Below are positions 51,544 to 60,666 of a DNA stretch of 64,000 nucleotides, one piece after another. A program made the translations under genes and the position numbers. A model generated the notes under the pieces. That model saw nothing but the letters and a program-made list of their open reading frames with translations. It had not been told where the DNA came from and ran no database searches. Origin of the DNA: Paenibacillus rhizosphaerae (GTDB taxonomy: Bacteria; Bacillota; Bacilli; Paenibacillales; Paenibacillaceae); contig NZ_JACHXJ010000003.1 of the NCBI RefSeq assembly GCF_014192015.1, positions 671,200 to 735,199 on the forward strand, written 5' to 3'. How positions within the stretch are numbered: the first letter of the stretch is position 1; the number at the start of each line of letters is the position of its first letter.

Positions 51544-52512
51544 ATGACACAACCATATCCATTATTATTTCAGCCGGAGTTTAAAGAACGCGTATGGGGA
51601 GGCCGGGCGCTCGAGCAGTTCGGGCTGCAGATTCCGGAGGGACATATCGGCGAGGGCTGGATGATCGCCGATCATCCGAACGGCACGACATCGGTGATCA
51701 ACGGTGAACTGAAAGGCCAAGGCCTGGACCAGGTCCGCGAACAATTCGGCAAGGAATGGTTCGGCGCCAAGGGATTTTCCGAGAAAAACGGCCGCTTCCC
51801 GCTCCTGATCAAGCTGCTGGACTGCAATGACGACCTGTCGGTCCAAGTCCATCCGACCGACGACTATGAAGGGCTGCCGAAAGGTGAGCTCGGCAAGACG
51901 GAAATGTGGTACGTGCTGGACGCGAAGCCGGACGCCAAAATCATCTACGGCCTTAAGGAAGGCGTTACGCGCGAAGCGATGAAGGAAGCGCTCGAGAACG
52001 GAACCGTCATGGGCAGCCTGCAGGAGGTTTCCGTTGAAGCCGGAGACACGTTCTATATCCCTGCCGGCACGGTGCATGCGCTGTGCGCCGGCGTGGTCGT
52101 GGCTGAAATCCAGCAGAACTCCGATACGACATACCGTCTTTACGACTACAACCGTCCGGGGTTGGACGGCAAGCCGCGCGAGCTGCACATTGAAGATTCG
52201 CTGAACGTCATCGCCTACGAAGGATCCGGCGCCACAACGATGAAGACAGCCGGCAGCGCTGCGGGTGAATGGCTGCAGTTGGCGAAGTCCCCTTATTTCA
52301 TCGTGGAAAAGGGAATCGTGGACGGATCCTGGAGCCTCTCGACCACTCCGGACAGCTTCACCATTCTGGTGGTATGCGACGGCAGCGGCTCCATCGCCTG
52401 GGACGGCGGCTTGCAGGACTACAAAGCCGGCCAATGCTTCCTGCTTCCGGCTAATCTCGGTCAATATGAGCTGAAAGGAAATGCTACCGTTCTCCGTTCC
52501 TACCTGCCTTAA
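51544..52512 (+). CDS. manA: Mannose-6-phosphate isomerase, class I
   Basis: 322 residues, Bacillus-type length. Zinc ligands in SVQVHPTDDY (Gln, His), GKTEMWYVLD (Glu) and GTVHAL (His); catalytic Arg region SDTTYRLYDYNR. It converts mannose-6-phosphate to fructose-6-phosphate. ATG at 51544 follows AAGAAAGGAACGATG. Stands between mnmLM and a hydrolase gene, with 218 bp before it that hold no gene. Confidence 0.96.
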   Translation: MTQPYPLLFQPEFKERVWGGRALEQFGLQIPEGHIGEGWMIADHPNGTTSVINGELKGQGLDQVREQFGKEWFGAKGFSEKNGRFPLLIKLLDCNDDLSVQVHPTDDYEGLPKGELGKTEMWYVLDAKPDAKIIYGLKEGVTREAMKEALENGTVMGSLQEVSVEAGDTFYIPAGTVHALCAGVVVAEIQQNSDTTYRLYDYNRPGLDGKPRELHIEDSLNVIAYEGSGATTMKTAGSAAGEWLQLAKSPYFIVEKGIVDGSWSLSTTPDSFTILVVCDGSGSIAWDGGLQDYKAGQCFLLPANLGQYELKGNATVLRSYLP

Positions 52513-52582
52513 ACATGATAAGGCACGGGGCATTTCTTCTGATTCATCTGTCATTCACGAAAGAATGAAGGAGTGACCTCCA

Positions 52583-53506
52583 TTGCGGGAACAAACGTTT
52601 ACGATGACGGATCCGCTGGGCACGCAGATCCATGTCTATGCTTGGCTTCCCGATGAGCCGGCCGGTGTGAAGGCCGTCCTGCAGATCACCCACGGCATGT
52701 GCGAAACGGCCGAACGCTACAAGCGGCTTGCCGCGCTGTTGACGCGTTTTCGCTATGCCATATACGCCCACGACCAGCGCGGGCACGGCCTAACCGCCGG
52801 CTCGATCGACCGGCTCGGCCATACCGGCAAGGAAGGCTTCCTGCATATGCTGCAGGACATTCAGCAGCTCGGCGGGATCGTTCGTGGCCGGCACCCGGAT
52901 ATTCCCCATTTTTTGATGGGGCACAGCATGGGTTCGTTTCTCGTGCAGCGGGTGATGGAGACCGACGGCGGACCATATACCGGATTTATTCTGTCCGGCA
53001 CAAACGGACCTCGGAGCATGCTGAACGCCGGCAAAGCGGTCGCCAGGCTGCAGGGCGCACTCCAGGGGGAGTCACACCGCAGCATCCTGCTGAACGCGAT
53101 GGTCTTCGGCAGCTATAACCGCAGCTTTGCCCCGACCCGGACACGGTTTGACTGGCTCTCCCGGGATCCGAAGGAAGTCGATAAATACATTGAAGATCCG
53201 TATTGCGGGGCCATTTGCACGACCGCATTCTTCTATGACTTCTTCAGCCTGCTGCAGGATATTCAAAATCCCGGCAGCTATAACGGCATTCCCCGGGATA
53301 AGCCGGTATACCTCTTCAGCGGGGAACTCGATCCGGTCGGGGAACAAGGCAAGGGCGTCCGGCGGCTGGAGGACATTTATCGCAGCATCGGCATCAAGGA
53401 TGTGGAATGCAGGCTGTACCCGAACGGACGCCACGAAATGCTGAACGAGATCAACCGGGACGAAGTCATGACCGAGCTGCTTGATTGGCTGGAGCGGCAT
53501 GTGTAG
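52583..53506 (+). CDS. Alpha/beta hydrolase, monoacylglycerol-lipase type
   Basis: 307 residues. Alpha/beta fold with ITHGMCETAERYKRL (oxyanion region), YAHDQRGHGLTAG, nucleophile Ser in LMGHSMGSFL, Asp in SGELDPVGEQG and His in PNGRHEMLNE. Hydrolase_4 type, like monoglyceride lipases and lysophospholipases; no signal peptide. The start is TTG at 52583, 9 nt after GAAGGAG; the first in-frame ATG (residue 8) has no ribosome binding site. Followed by a strong terminator. Confidence 0.9.
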   Translation: MREQTFTMTDPLGTQIHVYAWLPDEPAGVKAVLQITHGMCETAERYKRLAALLTRFRYAIYAHDQRGHGLTAGSIDRLGHTGKEGFLHMLQDIQQLGGIVRGRHPDIPHFLMGHSMGSFLVQRVMETDGGPYTGFILSGTNGPRSMLNAGKAVARLQGALQGESHRSILLNAMVFGSYNRSFAPTRTRFDWLSRDPKEVDKYIEDPYCGAICTTAFFYDFFSLLQDIQNPGSYNGIPRDKPVYLFSGELDPVGEQGKGVRRLEDIYRSIGIKDVECRLYPNGRHEMLNEINRDEVMTELLDWLERHV

Positions 53507-53564
53507 TGCCCTCCCCCGTTACTTCGAAGAATTACCCGTAGGTTCAAGTCCTGAAATGAAGAAA

Positions 53565-53607
53565 AGCCGCTGCACGGTATTCACCCCGTGCAGCGGCTCT
53601 TTTTTTG
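53565..53607. terminator. Bidirectional terminator
   Basis: 13-bp stem AGCCGCTGCACGG / CCGTGCAGCGGCT, then CTTTTTTT on the plus strand. It separates the hydrolase from the convergent radical SAM gene. Confidence 0.95.
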
Positions 53608-53651
53608 CATATGATCAACGCTCTAAACTTAGCCGATCTTAACGCGATCCA

Positions 53652-55421
53652 TTACAGCGACTCTGCCGGCTGCAGCTTCATCGTGTAGAACGCCGGCAGC
53701 TCGCTCTCGTCCTGCTGGTACAGCACGATCAGCGCGGTACCCCCGGAAGCATCCGTTCCGTCGCCTCGGCCGGCCAGCAGCTCATCCAGCGCAAACGGCA
53801 GCACTTCGAGCACCGCATGCTTCTGCAGTTCCCGTTCGGACAAGCCCAGAGAAGCAAAGTTCCCCGACACGAGCTCGGGATGCTCCGTAACCTTCCGCAT
53901 CAGGCTGCTCCAATCGTCTTTGGCGAGCGGCTGCTCCCACCATATTTTACGCGGCTTGTACTTATGGTTGAGAAAGTAATCCAGCTTCATCAGCCCCAGG
54001 ATGACATCCATGCGCTTCGTCTTGCGCTGCTTCAGGAAGGCGGCCAGACGCGTGAACAGGTCCTCGAGCTGATGACCGATCTTCTGCCAGCCCTGCCCTT
54101 CCCAGTAATCGCCGAACTCCTGGAAGAAATCGAACGGAGACGGGAATTCATGCGTCATGAGATAGTTCAGCGTATGATCCATCCGGTGCGCGTTCCAGTA
54201 CTTCTCCAGCACGTCCTCCAGCCGCTTAAGCCGGACAATGTCGGCAAAAGGCAGCTTGTGGCTGCCGAGAATTTCGTACGGCGCCTGATCCATGTACGTG
54301 TAATCGTACTTGCCGGCATCGTGGCGCAGGCCGGTGCCCCGCAGCATTTTCAGAAAACCGAGCTGCAGTTCTTCCGGTCCCAGGGCGAACACGTCGTTAA
54401 ACGTCTTGCGGAACGTTTCATAGTCCTCTTCCGGCAGTCCAGCGATCAGATCCAAATGCTGGTCGATCTTGCCGCTATTTTTGATGATGCTGACGGTCCG
54501 GGACAGCTTCTCGAAATTTTGCCGCCGCTTCACGATGACGTTGGTCGGATCGTTCGTCGACTGCACGCCGATTTCGAACCGAAAGATCCCCGGAGGGGCG
54601 TTATCGGCGAGATACTGCAGCACTTCGGGACGCATGATGTCCGCCGTAATTTCGAACTGGAACACGCAGCCGCGGTTATTTTTAATGAGAAAATCAAACA
54701 TCTCCAGCGCATACTGGTGGTTGATGTTAAACGTGCGGTCCAGAAATTTGATGATCTTCGCGCCGTGGTCGATCAAATACGTAATATCGGATTTCACCCG
54801 CTCGATATCGTAATACCGGACGCCGTTCTCAATGCTGGACAGGCAGAACTGGCACTGGAACGGGCAGCCGCGGCTCGTCTCGAAGTAGACGATTCTTTTG
54901 CCCAAGTTCGGGATATCCTCGGGAAAGCGGTGCGGCGTGGGCAGCGTATTGAGGTCGCTCTTCGGCCGCGGCGGGTTGATGATCACTTCGTCGCCCTTCC
55001 GGTAAGCAACGCCATAGACAAAATGGAACTTGCGGTCTCCTTCGATCACCTGCAGCAAATGGTGGAAAGTCTCCTCGCCGTCGCCCATAACGATGAAATC
55101 GACCGCCGGCATCCGCTCCATCCAGTACGGGGTGTCATAGGATACTTCCGGTCCGCCAAGAACGATGGTGACTTCCGGCATGACTTTCTTCACGATCTCG
55201 ATCACTTTCAACGTCTCTTCGATATTCCAAATATAACAGGAGAACCCGATGACGTCGGGCTTCCGCTGAAACAGGTCGGACACGATGTTCATGACCGGGT
55301 CTTTGATCGTATACTCGGCCAGTTCGATCTCAAATTCATGCTGGCTGTACGCCTTGAGCAGGCGGATGGCCAGGCAGGTATGGATGTATTTGGCATTCAG
55401 GGTGGATAACAGGACTTTCAT
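53652..55421 (-). CDS. B12-binding-domain radical SAM protein (DUF4080 type)
   Basis: 589 residues. N-terminal cobalamin-binding-like domain (about 1-140: STLNAKYIHTCLAIRLLK, VIGFSCYIWN, VLGGPEVSYD), the radical SAM core with SRGCPFQCQFCLSS, IKFLDRTFNIN, FEIGVQST and LIAGLPEEDY, and a long C-terminal DUF4080-like part (about 400-589). Members of this class often modify tRNA or small molecules, but its substrate is unknown. ATG at 55421, 18 bp after recQ; the two are probably one operon. Confidence 0.92.
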   Translation of the reverse strand: MKVLLSTLNAKYIHTCLAIRLLKAYSQHEFEIELAEYTIKDPVMNIVSDLFQRKPDVIGFSCYIWNIEETLKVIEIVKKVMPEVTIVLGGPEVSYDTPYWMERMPAVDFIVMGDGEETFHHLLQVIEGDRKFHFVYGVAYRKGDEVIINPPRPKSDLNTLPTPHRFPEDIPNLGKRIVYFETSRGCPFQCQFCLSSIENGVRYYDIERVKSDITYLIDHGAKIIKFLDRTFNINHQYALEMFDFLIKNNRGCVFQFEITADIMRPEVLQYLADNAPPGIFRFEIGVQSTNDPTNVIVKRRQNFEKLSRTVSIIKNSGKIDQHLDLIAGLPEEDYETFRKTFNDVFALGPEELQLGFLKMLRGTGLRHDAGKYDYTYMDQAPYEILGSHKLPFADIVRLKRLEDVLEKYWNAHRMDHTLNYLMTHEFPSPFDFFQEFGDYWEGQGWQKIGHQLEDLFTRLAAFLKQRKTKRMDVILGLMKLDYFLNHKYKPRKIWWEQPLAKDDWSSLMRKVTEHPELVSGNFASLGLSERELQKHAVLEVLPFALDELLAGRGDGTDASGGTALIVLYQQDESELPAFYTMKLQPAESL

Positions 55422-55439
55422 CGGTTCACGACCTTCTTC

Positions 55440-57296
55440 TTATTCATCATATCCGCCGGCGTAGGCATCATCGTTCTGGTTTTGGAAAAAATCAAGAAAC
55501 GGTCTGCCGTACTTCCGGTACTTCACCTCGCCGACGCCTTTAATATTCAGCATTTCATCTTCAGTCTGCGGGCATACCACACTCATCTCGCGCAGCGTCG
55601 CATCGTTGAAAATAATATACGACGGCACATGCTCCTTACCTGCGAGCTCGCGCCGAATCAGGCGCAGCTGCTCGAACACGGTCTCGTTGACCGCCGACGG
55701 CGAGACGTCGCGGCTGCGGGAGCCTCGGCCGCCCGTTTGCGCCGCTGCCGGGCGCGCGGTGCGCTGCAGCACCTGCCGCTGGCCCTTCAGCACTTCGGCC
55801 GCCAGCGGCTGCAGCCGCAGTACGGGGTACTGGCCTTCCGAAAGCGCCAGGTACCCTTCCGAGGCGAGCACGTTAATGATCTCGGAAATTTCCTTCTCCG
55901 TCCGGCTCGCCATCGTCCCATAGGTAGACAGGCTGTCAAATCCGTACTGCAGCACCTTTTTATTCTTCGATCCCTTCAGCACCGCCGCCACCAGCGATAC
56001 GCCAAAGCGCTCGCGCATCCGGTGGACGCAGGAGAAAATTTTCTGCGCATCGACCGTCATATCGACCAGCTCGCGATCATCCGTACAGGAGCTGCAGATC
56101 CCGCAGGGCTTGTCCTCGTGAGACTCGCCGAAATAGTCCAGCATCGCGCTGCGCAGGCAGCGGGTCGTATAACAGTAGTCGACCATTTGCTGAAGCTTGC
56201 GGTAATCGTTCGATTTGCGGTCCGTTTCCTGCGGGTTCTGCTCGATCAGAAACTTCTGCGTGATAATATCCTGCGGGCTGAAGAGCAGAATACATTGGCT
56301 CGGCTCGCCGTCCCGGCCGGCGCGTCCGGCCTCCTGAACGTAAGCCTCCATGTTTTTCGGCATGTTGTAGTGAATGACGTACCGGACGTTGGACTTGTCG
56401 ATGCCCATTCCGAACGCGTTCGTGGCAACCATCACCCGGATGTCGTCGTACAGAAAGGCCTCCTGGCTGGCAGCGCGTTCCTCATCACTCATTCCTGCGT
56501 GATAACGGCCTGCGGCCAAGCCTACGCTGCTCAGCCGCTGGTACAAATCGTCCACGTCCTTGCGCGTTGCCGCGTAAATAATCCCCGGCTGGCTGTTATG
56601 CGCCTCGGCGTAGCTCATGACAAAATCGCGCTTGTTCTCCCCGCGCAGCACCGACATGGCCAGGTTGTCCCGGCCGAGCCCCGTCACGAACACCTCCGGT
56701 TCCCGGAGACGCAGCAGGCGGACCATATCCTCGGTCACTTCCGGAGTAGCCGTTGCGGTGAACGCCGCCAAGATAGGCCGCTCGGGCAGCCCTTCCACGA
56801 ACGGAGCTACCGACAGGTAGCTCGTCCGGAAATCATGCCCCCACTGCGAGACGCAGTGGGCCTCGTCGACGGCCACGCAGGAAATTTCCAGCAGAGCCAT
56901 TTCGTCGCGGAACCAATCGAGCTCAAGCCGCTCCGGCGCTACGTACAGGAGCTTCAGCTCCCCCCGCTTGGCCGCACGGATCCGCTCGTTCACTTCCTTG
57001 CCGGTGAGCGTGCTGTTAATGTACGCGGCGGCGATGCCCATCGCCGTCAGCGCGTCGACCTGATCCTTCATCAGGGAGATCAGCGGCGATACGACCAAGG
57101 TCAGACCCGGCAGCATCAGCGCCGGAATTTGGTAGCAGATCGACTTGCCTCCGCCCGTCGGCATGATGCCCAGCGTATCCTGATGCTTCAGGAGGCTGGA
57201 TACGATATGTTTCTGGCCCTCCCGGAAGTCGGGATAGCCGTAATATTTTTGCAGCATTTCCTGTGCCCGTTCCAAAGAAGGGGTCTCCACACTCAT
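55440..57296 (-). CDS. recQ: ATP-dependent DNA helicase RecQ
   Basis: 618 residues. SF2 helicase with Walker A MPTGGGKS, DEAH box VDEAHCVSQWGHDFR, TATATPEV, YAATRKDV, QEAGRAGRDG; RecQ zinc cysteines in CYTTRCLRSAML and CGICSSC; winged helix; HRDC domain at about 525-600 (QLRLIRRELAGKEHVPSYI, key part AGKEHVPSYIIFNDATL). A 3'-5' helicase in repair and recombination. Ala/Arg-rich linker before HRDC (RTARPAAAQTGGRGSRSR). ATG at 57296 with AGGAGTTC upstream. Confidence 0.97.
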   Translation of the reverse strand: MSVETPSLERAQEMLQKYYGYPDFREGQKHIVSSLLKHQDTLGIMPTGGGKSICYQIPALMLPGLTLVVSPLISLMKDQVDALTAMGIAAAYINSTLTGKEVNERIRAAKRGELKLLYVAPERLELDWFRDEMALLEISCVAVDEAHCVSQWGHDFRTSYLSVAPFVEGLPERPILAAFTATATPEVTEDMVRLLRLREPEVFVTGLGRDNLAMSVLRGENKRDFVMSYAEAHNSQPGIIYAATRKDVDDLYQRLSSVGLAAGRYHAGMSDEERAASQEAFLYDDIRVMVATNAFGMGIDKSNVRYVIHYNMPKNMEAYVQEAGRAGRDGEPSQCILLFSPQDIITQKFLIEQNPQETDRKSNDYRKLQQMVDYCYTTRCLRSAMLDYFGESHEDKPCGICSSCTDDRELVDMTVDAQKIFSCVHRMRERFGVSLVAAVLKGSKNKKVLQYGFDSLSTYGTMASRTEKEISEIINVLASEGYLALSEGQYPVLRLQPLAAEVLKGQRQVLQRTARPAAAQTGGRGSRSRDVSPSAVNETVFEQLRLIRRELAGKEHVPSYIIFNDATLREMSVVCPQTEDEMLNIKGVGEVKYRKYGRPFLDFFQNQNDDAYAGGYDE

Positions 57297-57612
57297 AAAT
57301 AAGAACTCCTAACGATGCAAATTCAGCAGCGGCCCAAGCACTTCAAGGCTGCGCCACATTTTTAATCTCAACCTTTGATTTTATGACTAAAGTACGTGAT
57401 GACTTTCGATAATGACTTTATTCAGTCCAATTCTAAGTTTACCGGGGTTTCCGGGAATGAGCAACTGTGAGGAGGGATTCTCCCTGTGCTGGGAGGACAC
57501 CCCTTGTTGGAAAAATAGAATGTACCAGCAGTGGTTGCAGGTTAAGCAGATAATTGGATGCAACTCCTGCCGGCCGGTTCTCGTCATCATTGGTAAATTA
57601 GGAGGGAGTGCA
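57297..57612. other. Gap between recQ and the lipoprotein gene
   Basis: No gene of its own. An open frame (from 57412) runs into the lipoprotein gene but lacks a ribosome binding site and has mixed Cys/Trp-rich content, unlike a signal peptide. No strong promoter seen. Confidence 0.5.
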
Positions 57613-58164
57613 ATGAAAAGAGTACTTTTATCTCTGCTTATCACTTTGACGTTCCTGACCGGGTGCTCTCAGGAGTCTGATTTGGATAAAGGTAACGTTT
57701 CTCCATCAGCAGAGATGGCAAATCAGGATGCCGGTATGCCTGCAGACATGCCGGATGATTTCAATTTCGCTGTCCGTTTTGGTTATGGCGAAGTCACCAA
57801 AAATGAAATAAACACCTATCAAGGGACCGTAACGAAAGATTTAATTACGAAAGGAACAGCAACGGCTCATCTCAAGTTCACCCAAGATGAAATGCGAGAA
57901 ATTTACGGCAAAATGAGAGAAATAAACATCATGGCACCGAAGAAATTTGCCAAAAGCCAAAATTGCTCCAAATCGCCAAGCAATGAAGACGAGTGGACGA
58001 TAACTGTTGACGGCAAAACACAATCATTCTCGTGGACGGACCGACATTGTGAACTGTCCGATGATGCCATAGCGCTGTTGGAAATAAGAAATTTCATTCA
58101 ATCCATCGTGAATGGCAAGGCGGCCTATCAAGCTTTGCCGGCGGCTGAAGGCGGTTATGACTAA
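57613..58164 (+). CDS. Putative lipoprotein of unknown function
   Basis: 183 residues from ATG 57613, preceded by GGAGGGAG. Signal MKRVLLSLLITLTFLTGCSQ with lipobox FLTGC, acidic linker, then a soluble domain with two further cysteines (SQNCSKSPSNEDE and DRHCELSDD) that may form a disulfide. The pattern EWTITVDGKTQSFSW and LRNFIQSIV-like ending resembles small Bacillus lipoproteins with a DUF of unknown role. Single gene, followed by a long hairpin. Confidence 0.85.
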   Translation: MKRVLLSLLITLTFLTGCSQESDLDKGNVSPSAEMANQDAGMPADMPDDFNFAVRFGYGEVTKNEINTYQGTVTKDLITKGTATAHLKFTQDEMREIYGKMREINIMAPKKFAKSQNCSKSPSNEDEWTITVDGKTQSFSWTDRHCELSDDAIALLEIRNFIQSIVNGKAAYQALPAAEGGYD

Positions 58165-58194
58165 AGAGCCGCTTGTTCATGGCCTTAAAAGAAT

Positions 58195-58280
58195 GCGGCA
58201 GCCCGCCAGGCGCCTCCCATGATCGACGGGTTCCTATGCACCGGCGGACTGCCGCTTATCGGCGGTATTCAGTTTTTTTG
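58195..58280 (+). terminator. Terminator-like long hairpin after the lipoprotein gene
   Basis: GCGGCAG-CCGCC pairs with GGCGG-CTGCCGC (58195-58255), with a T run (CAGTTTTTTT) about 15 bp further. Confidence 0.6.
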
Positions 58281-58347
58281 AGGATCGCCCATGATTGGAT
58301 TCGCAGTTTGTGCCTTCAAATCGGTCGCGGCTGTCCAGTTGTCTACC

Positions 58348-58887
58348 TCAGCGCTGCTTCGATCTAGCCGCCTCGACGGTATCCCAGCGGTGGCTGTACT
58401 GGTCAAGCTTCGGATGCACCGCCTCCGGCTCCTCCGTCAGCAGCAGCCTCAGCTTGACGATCCATTCTCCAAAGGTGCTGTAGCTGGCAAACAGATTCGC
58501 CATATCCGGCGTCAACAGCAGAAAATGCGGCGCGGGATATTTCTCCGTCAGATGGCGAAGGGCGGCTTCCACCGGCGTGTATTTTTTCCGGCGTCCCTCC
58601 CAGTTCTCGATAACTGTCTTTCCGTGTCCTTCAGCCCTCCAGGCTTCCAGCCTTTTCTCCCGTTTATAATACGGGCTGACCGGTTCCTTGGTCATTCTTC
58701 GCACCGTCTCCTCGTGCAGCGGATACAGTACCAGCTTGGAAAAGGACAGCACGCCGGCCAGCGACTCCGCTTCATTCAGACCGGCTTCTTCCGCCTCTTC
58801 AAACGTATCGTAATAAATGAGCGTGCCCTTACGCTTCTGCACCGGGGGCTCGTACCCGTAGGGAACCGTCTGTACCGTATGCTTCAT
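58348..58887 (-). CDS. Conserved-looking protein of unknown function
   Basis: 179 residues from ATG 58887 (MKHTVQTVPYGYEPPVQ), 8 nt after GGGAG. Soluble and mixed alpha/beta. Visible parts: GTLIYYDTFEEAEEAG, a basic stretch PYYKREKRLEAWRAEG, and HFLLLTPDMANLF. The tail is KLDQYSHRWDTVEAARSKQR. I do not recognise a family. It lies 90 bp from the acidic small protein gene upstream on the same strand and could share its transcript. Confidence 0.75.
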   Translation of the reverse strand: MKHTVQTVPYGYEPPVQKRKGTLIYYDTFEEAEEAGLNEAESLAGVLSFSKLVLYPLHEETVRRMTKEPVSPYYKREKRLEAWRAEGHGKTVIENWEGRRKKYTPVEAALRHLTEKYPAPHFLLLTPDMANLFASYSTFGEWIVKLRLLLTEEPEAVHPKLDQYSHRWDTVEAARSKQR

Positions 58888-58977
58888 CCTCATCACTCCC
58901 TGATTCGTTTCCATATGTAATGTACCCGGCAGCGGATGACGTGATCGCTCCACTCCAAGCTTCGCAGGTTCGCAGCG

Positions 58978-59274
58978 TTATTCGTCGACCTCGTCCAGAT
59001 GGTCCCGGCAGAAGTTTTCGAGAAGCTCCACTTCGTCTTCCTCCAGGTCAAAATCAAGATACTGCCCCGTCGTTTTTTCATAAATTTCGTATTTTGCGAT
59101 CGCGGATTGGTCTTCGTCGACCTTGTAAATGACCCGGACATATAGTCCGTTCTCCGTAAACAGCTCATCGTCATCAGGCACCTCGATGTCGAGCTTGAAT
59201 TCATAGCGGGTTCCCTGCAAAATGCGGAACGGGTCCTTGACCTTCTCCGCTTCATATTCGGTTATCGTCAGCAT
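58978..59274 (-). CDS. Small acidic protein, DUF6509-like
   Basis: 98 residues, strongly acidic (many Asp/Glu, ending DLEEDEVELLENFCRDHLDE). The N-terminus ITEYEAEKVKDPFRILQG and the following YEFKLDIEVPDDDELF and ENGLYVRVIYKV resemble the Bacillus DUF6509 family (recalled, not searched). ATG at 59274 with AAAGGATGACAAC upstream. Function unknown. Confidence 0.78.
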   Translation of the reverse strand: MLTITEYEAEKVKDPFRILQGTRYEFKLDIEVPDDDELFTENGLYVRVIYKVDEDQSAIAKYEIYEKTTGQYLDFDLEEDEVELLENFCRDHLDEVDE

Positions 59275-59389
59275 GTTGTCATCCTTTCATTCATTCATCC
59301 TACTCTTTATTGTACCAGACCTGTCCCGGTCCATTCACGGACACGAGCCCGCCCGGCATATAATAGCCCCATAAAGGGAGGCGTTGGCC

Positions 59390-59662
59390 ATGATTTACGC
59401 AGTCATGCAGCTCATCGGCGGATTTATTTTGGCGTTCGGCTGGATTCCGCAAATTATTCAGGTCATACGAACCAAGTCGGTCGCGGATCTCAGCCTGAAA
59501 ACGTTCGGCTCGCTCGTAGCCGGCATCGGCCTGATGGAGGTCTATGCCGTTCATATCGCGCTGGACGGTGTCGGCATTCCGTTTCTGATCACCAATACGC
59601 TGTCGCTAGTGCTGATGCTTATTATGATCGGCTGCATTTTAAAATACCGCAAGCGGCCGTAG
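59390..59662 (+). CDS. SemiSWEET-type PQ-loop transporter
   Basis: 90 residues, three membrane helices, the size of bacterial SemiSWEET. Helix 1 carries the PQ motif FGWIPQIIQVIRTKSVADLS; helix 3 begins LITNTLSLVLML. These form dimers that move sugars by facilitated diffusion. ATG at 59390 (MIYAVMQLIGG) follows GGGAGG by 8 nt; TTG at 59384 is less likely. Alone on this strand. Confidence 0.9.
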   Translation: MIYAVMQLIGGFILAFGWIPQIIQVIRTKSVADLSLKTFGSLVAGIGLMEVYAVHIALDGVGIPFLITNTLSLVLMLIMIGCILKYRKRP

Positions 59663-59699
59663 CGCCATACTAGCGCCTACTTCCCTGACCTATCACCCA

Positions 59700-60629
59700 T
59701 CAACCCAGCCACCCGATCATCAGCGGCAGCAGCACAAAGGAAGCGAGCGTCGTCCATAATATGCACCGGGTCACGACTTTGGGTGCCGCATCAAACTGCT
59801 CGGCCAAAATGACCGCGTTGACCGCGGCCGGCATGGAGCTGAGTACAAGCATGACGTTGAACAATACGCCCTGAATGCCGAGCAGGTACAAGAGAAGCGC
59901 GGACACCACCGGCGAGATGACCAGGCGCAGCGCCAGACCGGCGTAGAAAGCTTTGTTCATCGCTGTCGTATAGGCGGTCTTCCCGCTCCTTACACTGACC
60001 ATCTGCGCCCCCAAAATAAACAGCGCCACCGAGGAATACGCGCCAGAAATCATCGATATTCCTTGATTCAGCTCCTGCGGCAGCTCCACATGTACCGTCC
60101 GGCAAACCACGGCAAGCACAGCCGCGTAGATCGACGGGAGTTTGAAGATCGACAGCGCTGCCTGCTTTACTGAAAACTGAGAACGTGCGGCAAAATACAC
60201 ACCCAGCGTATTGACGATAATGATCTGCAAAATGACATACACCGATGCCTTATCCAGCCCCGCTTGCCCAAAAGCCAGCAGTACCAGCGGCAGACCATAA
60301 TTGACGCAGTTCGTAAACAGCGCCGTCAGCGTGAGGCCTGACCGTTCGGCAGCCGGGAGCGACCACGCTTTTCCAATCCCTACGGCAATCCCCCACAGCA
60401 GCAGCATGTTAAGGACCGTGAACAGAACCGTATCCGTAATCTCACCGTAGCTGATGTCGGCCCCGATCAGCGTTTCAAAAATAAGAGCGGGACTCAGCAG
60501 GTACAGGGACAGCGTGGAAATCGGCTTGGTATCGATCGGCTTAAAATGCTTGATCAGCGCCCCTCCGATCACCGGCAGCGATATCGGGAGAAACACCTGG
60601 TACACCGTAGTCAAAAACGTTTGCAGCAT
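59700..60629 (-). CDS. AEC-family permease (auxin efflux carrier type)
   Basis: 309 residues with about ten membrane helices in two five-helix halves. FLPISLPVIGGALIKHFKP at the start, SLYLLSPALIFETLIGADI, the ALFTNCVNYGLPLVLLAFG motif in the first crossing helix and VLSSMPAAVNAVILAEQFD in the matching second-half crossing helix. The family exports or imports organic acids such as malate. ATG at 60629 follows GGAAAGGATTAC. Confidence 0.93.
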   Translation of the reverse strand: MLQTFLTTVYQVFLPISLPVIGGALIKHFKPIDTKPISTLSLYLLSPALIFETLIGADISYGEITDTVLFTVLNMLLLWGIAVGIGKAWSLPAAERSGLTLTALFTNCVNYGLPLVLLAFGQAGLDKASVYVILQIIIVNTLGVYFAARSQFSVKQAALSIFKLPSIYAAVLAVVCRTVHVELPQELNQGISMISGAYSSVALFILGAQMVSVRSGKTAYTTAMNKAFYAGLALRLVISPVVSALLLYLLGIQGVLFNVMLVLSSMPAAVNAVILAEQFDAAPKVVTRCILWTTLASFVLLPLMIGWLG

Positions 60630-60666
60630 ATGTAATCCTTTCCTGTCTTTGTCCTATGTCCTATGT

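Noticed and set aside
57412..57612. N-terminal extension of the lipoprotein
   Set aside because: It would bury the signal peptide, and only ATG 57613 has a strong ribosome binding site.
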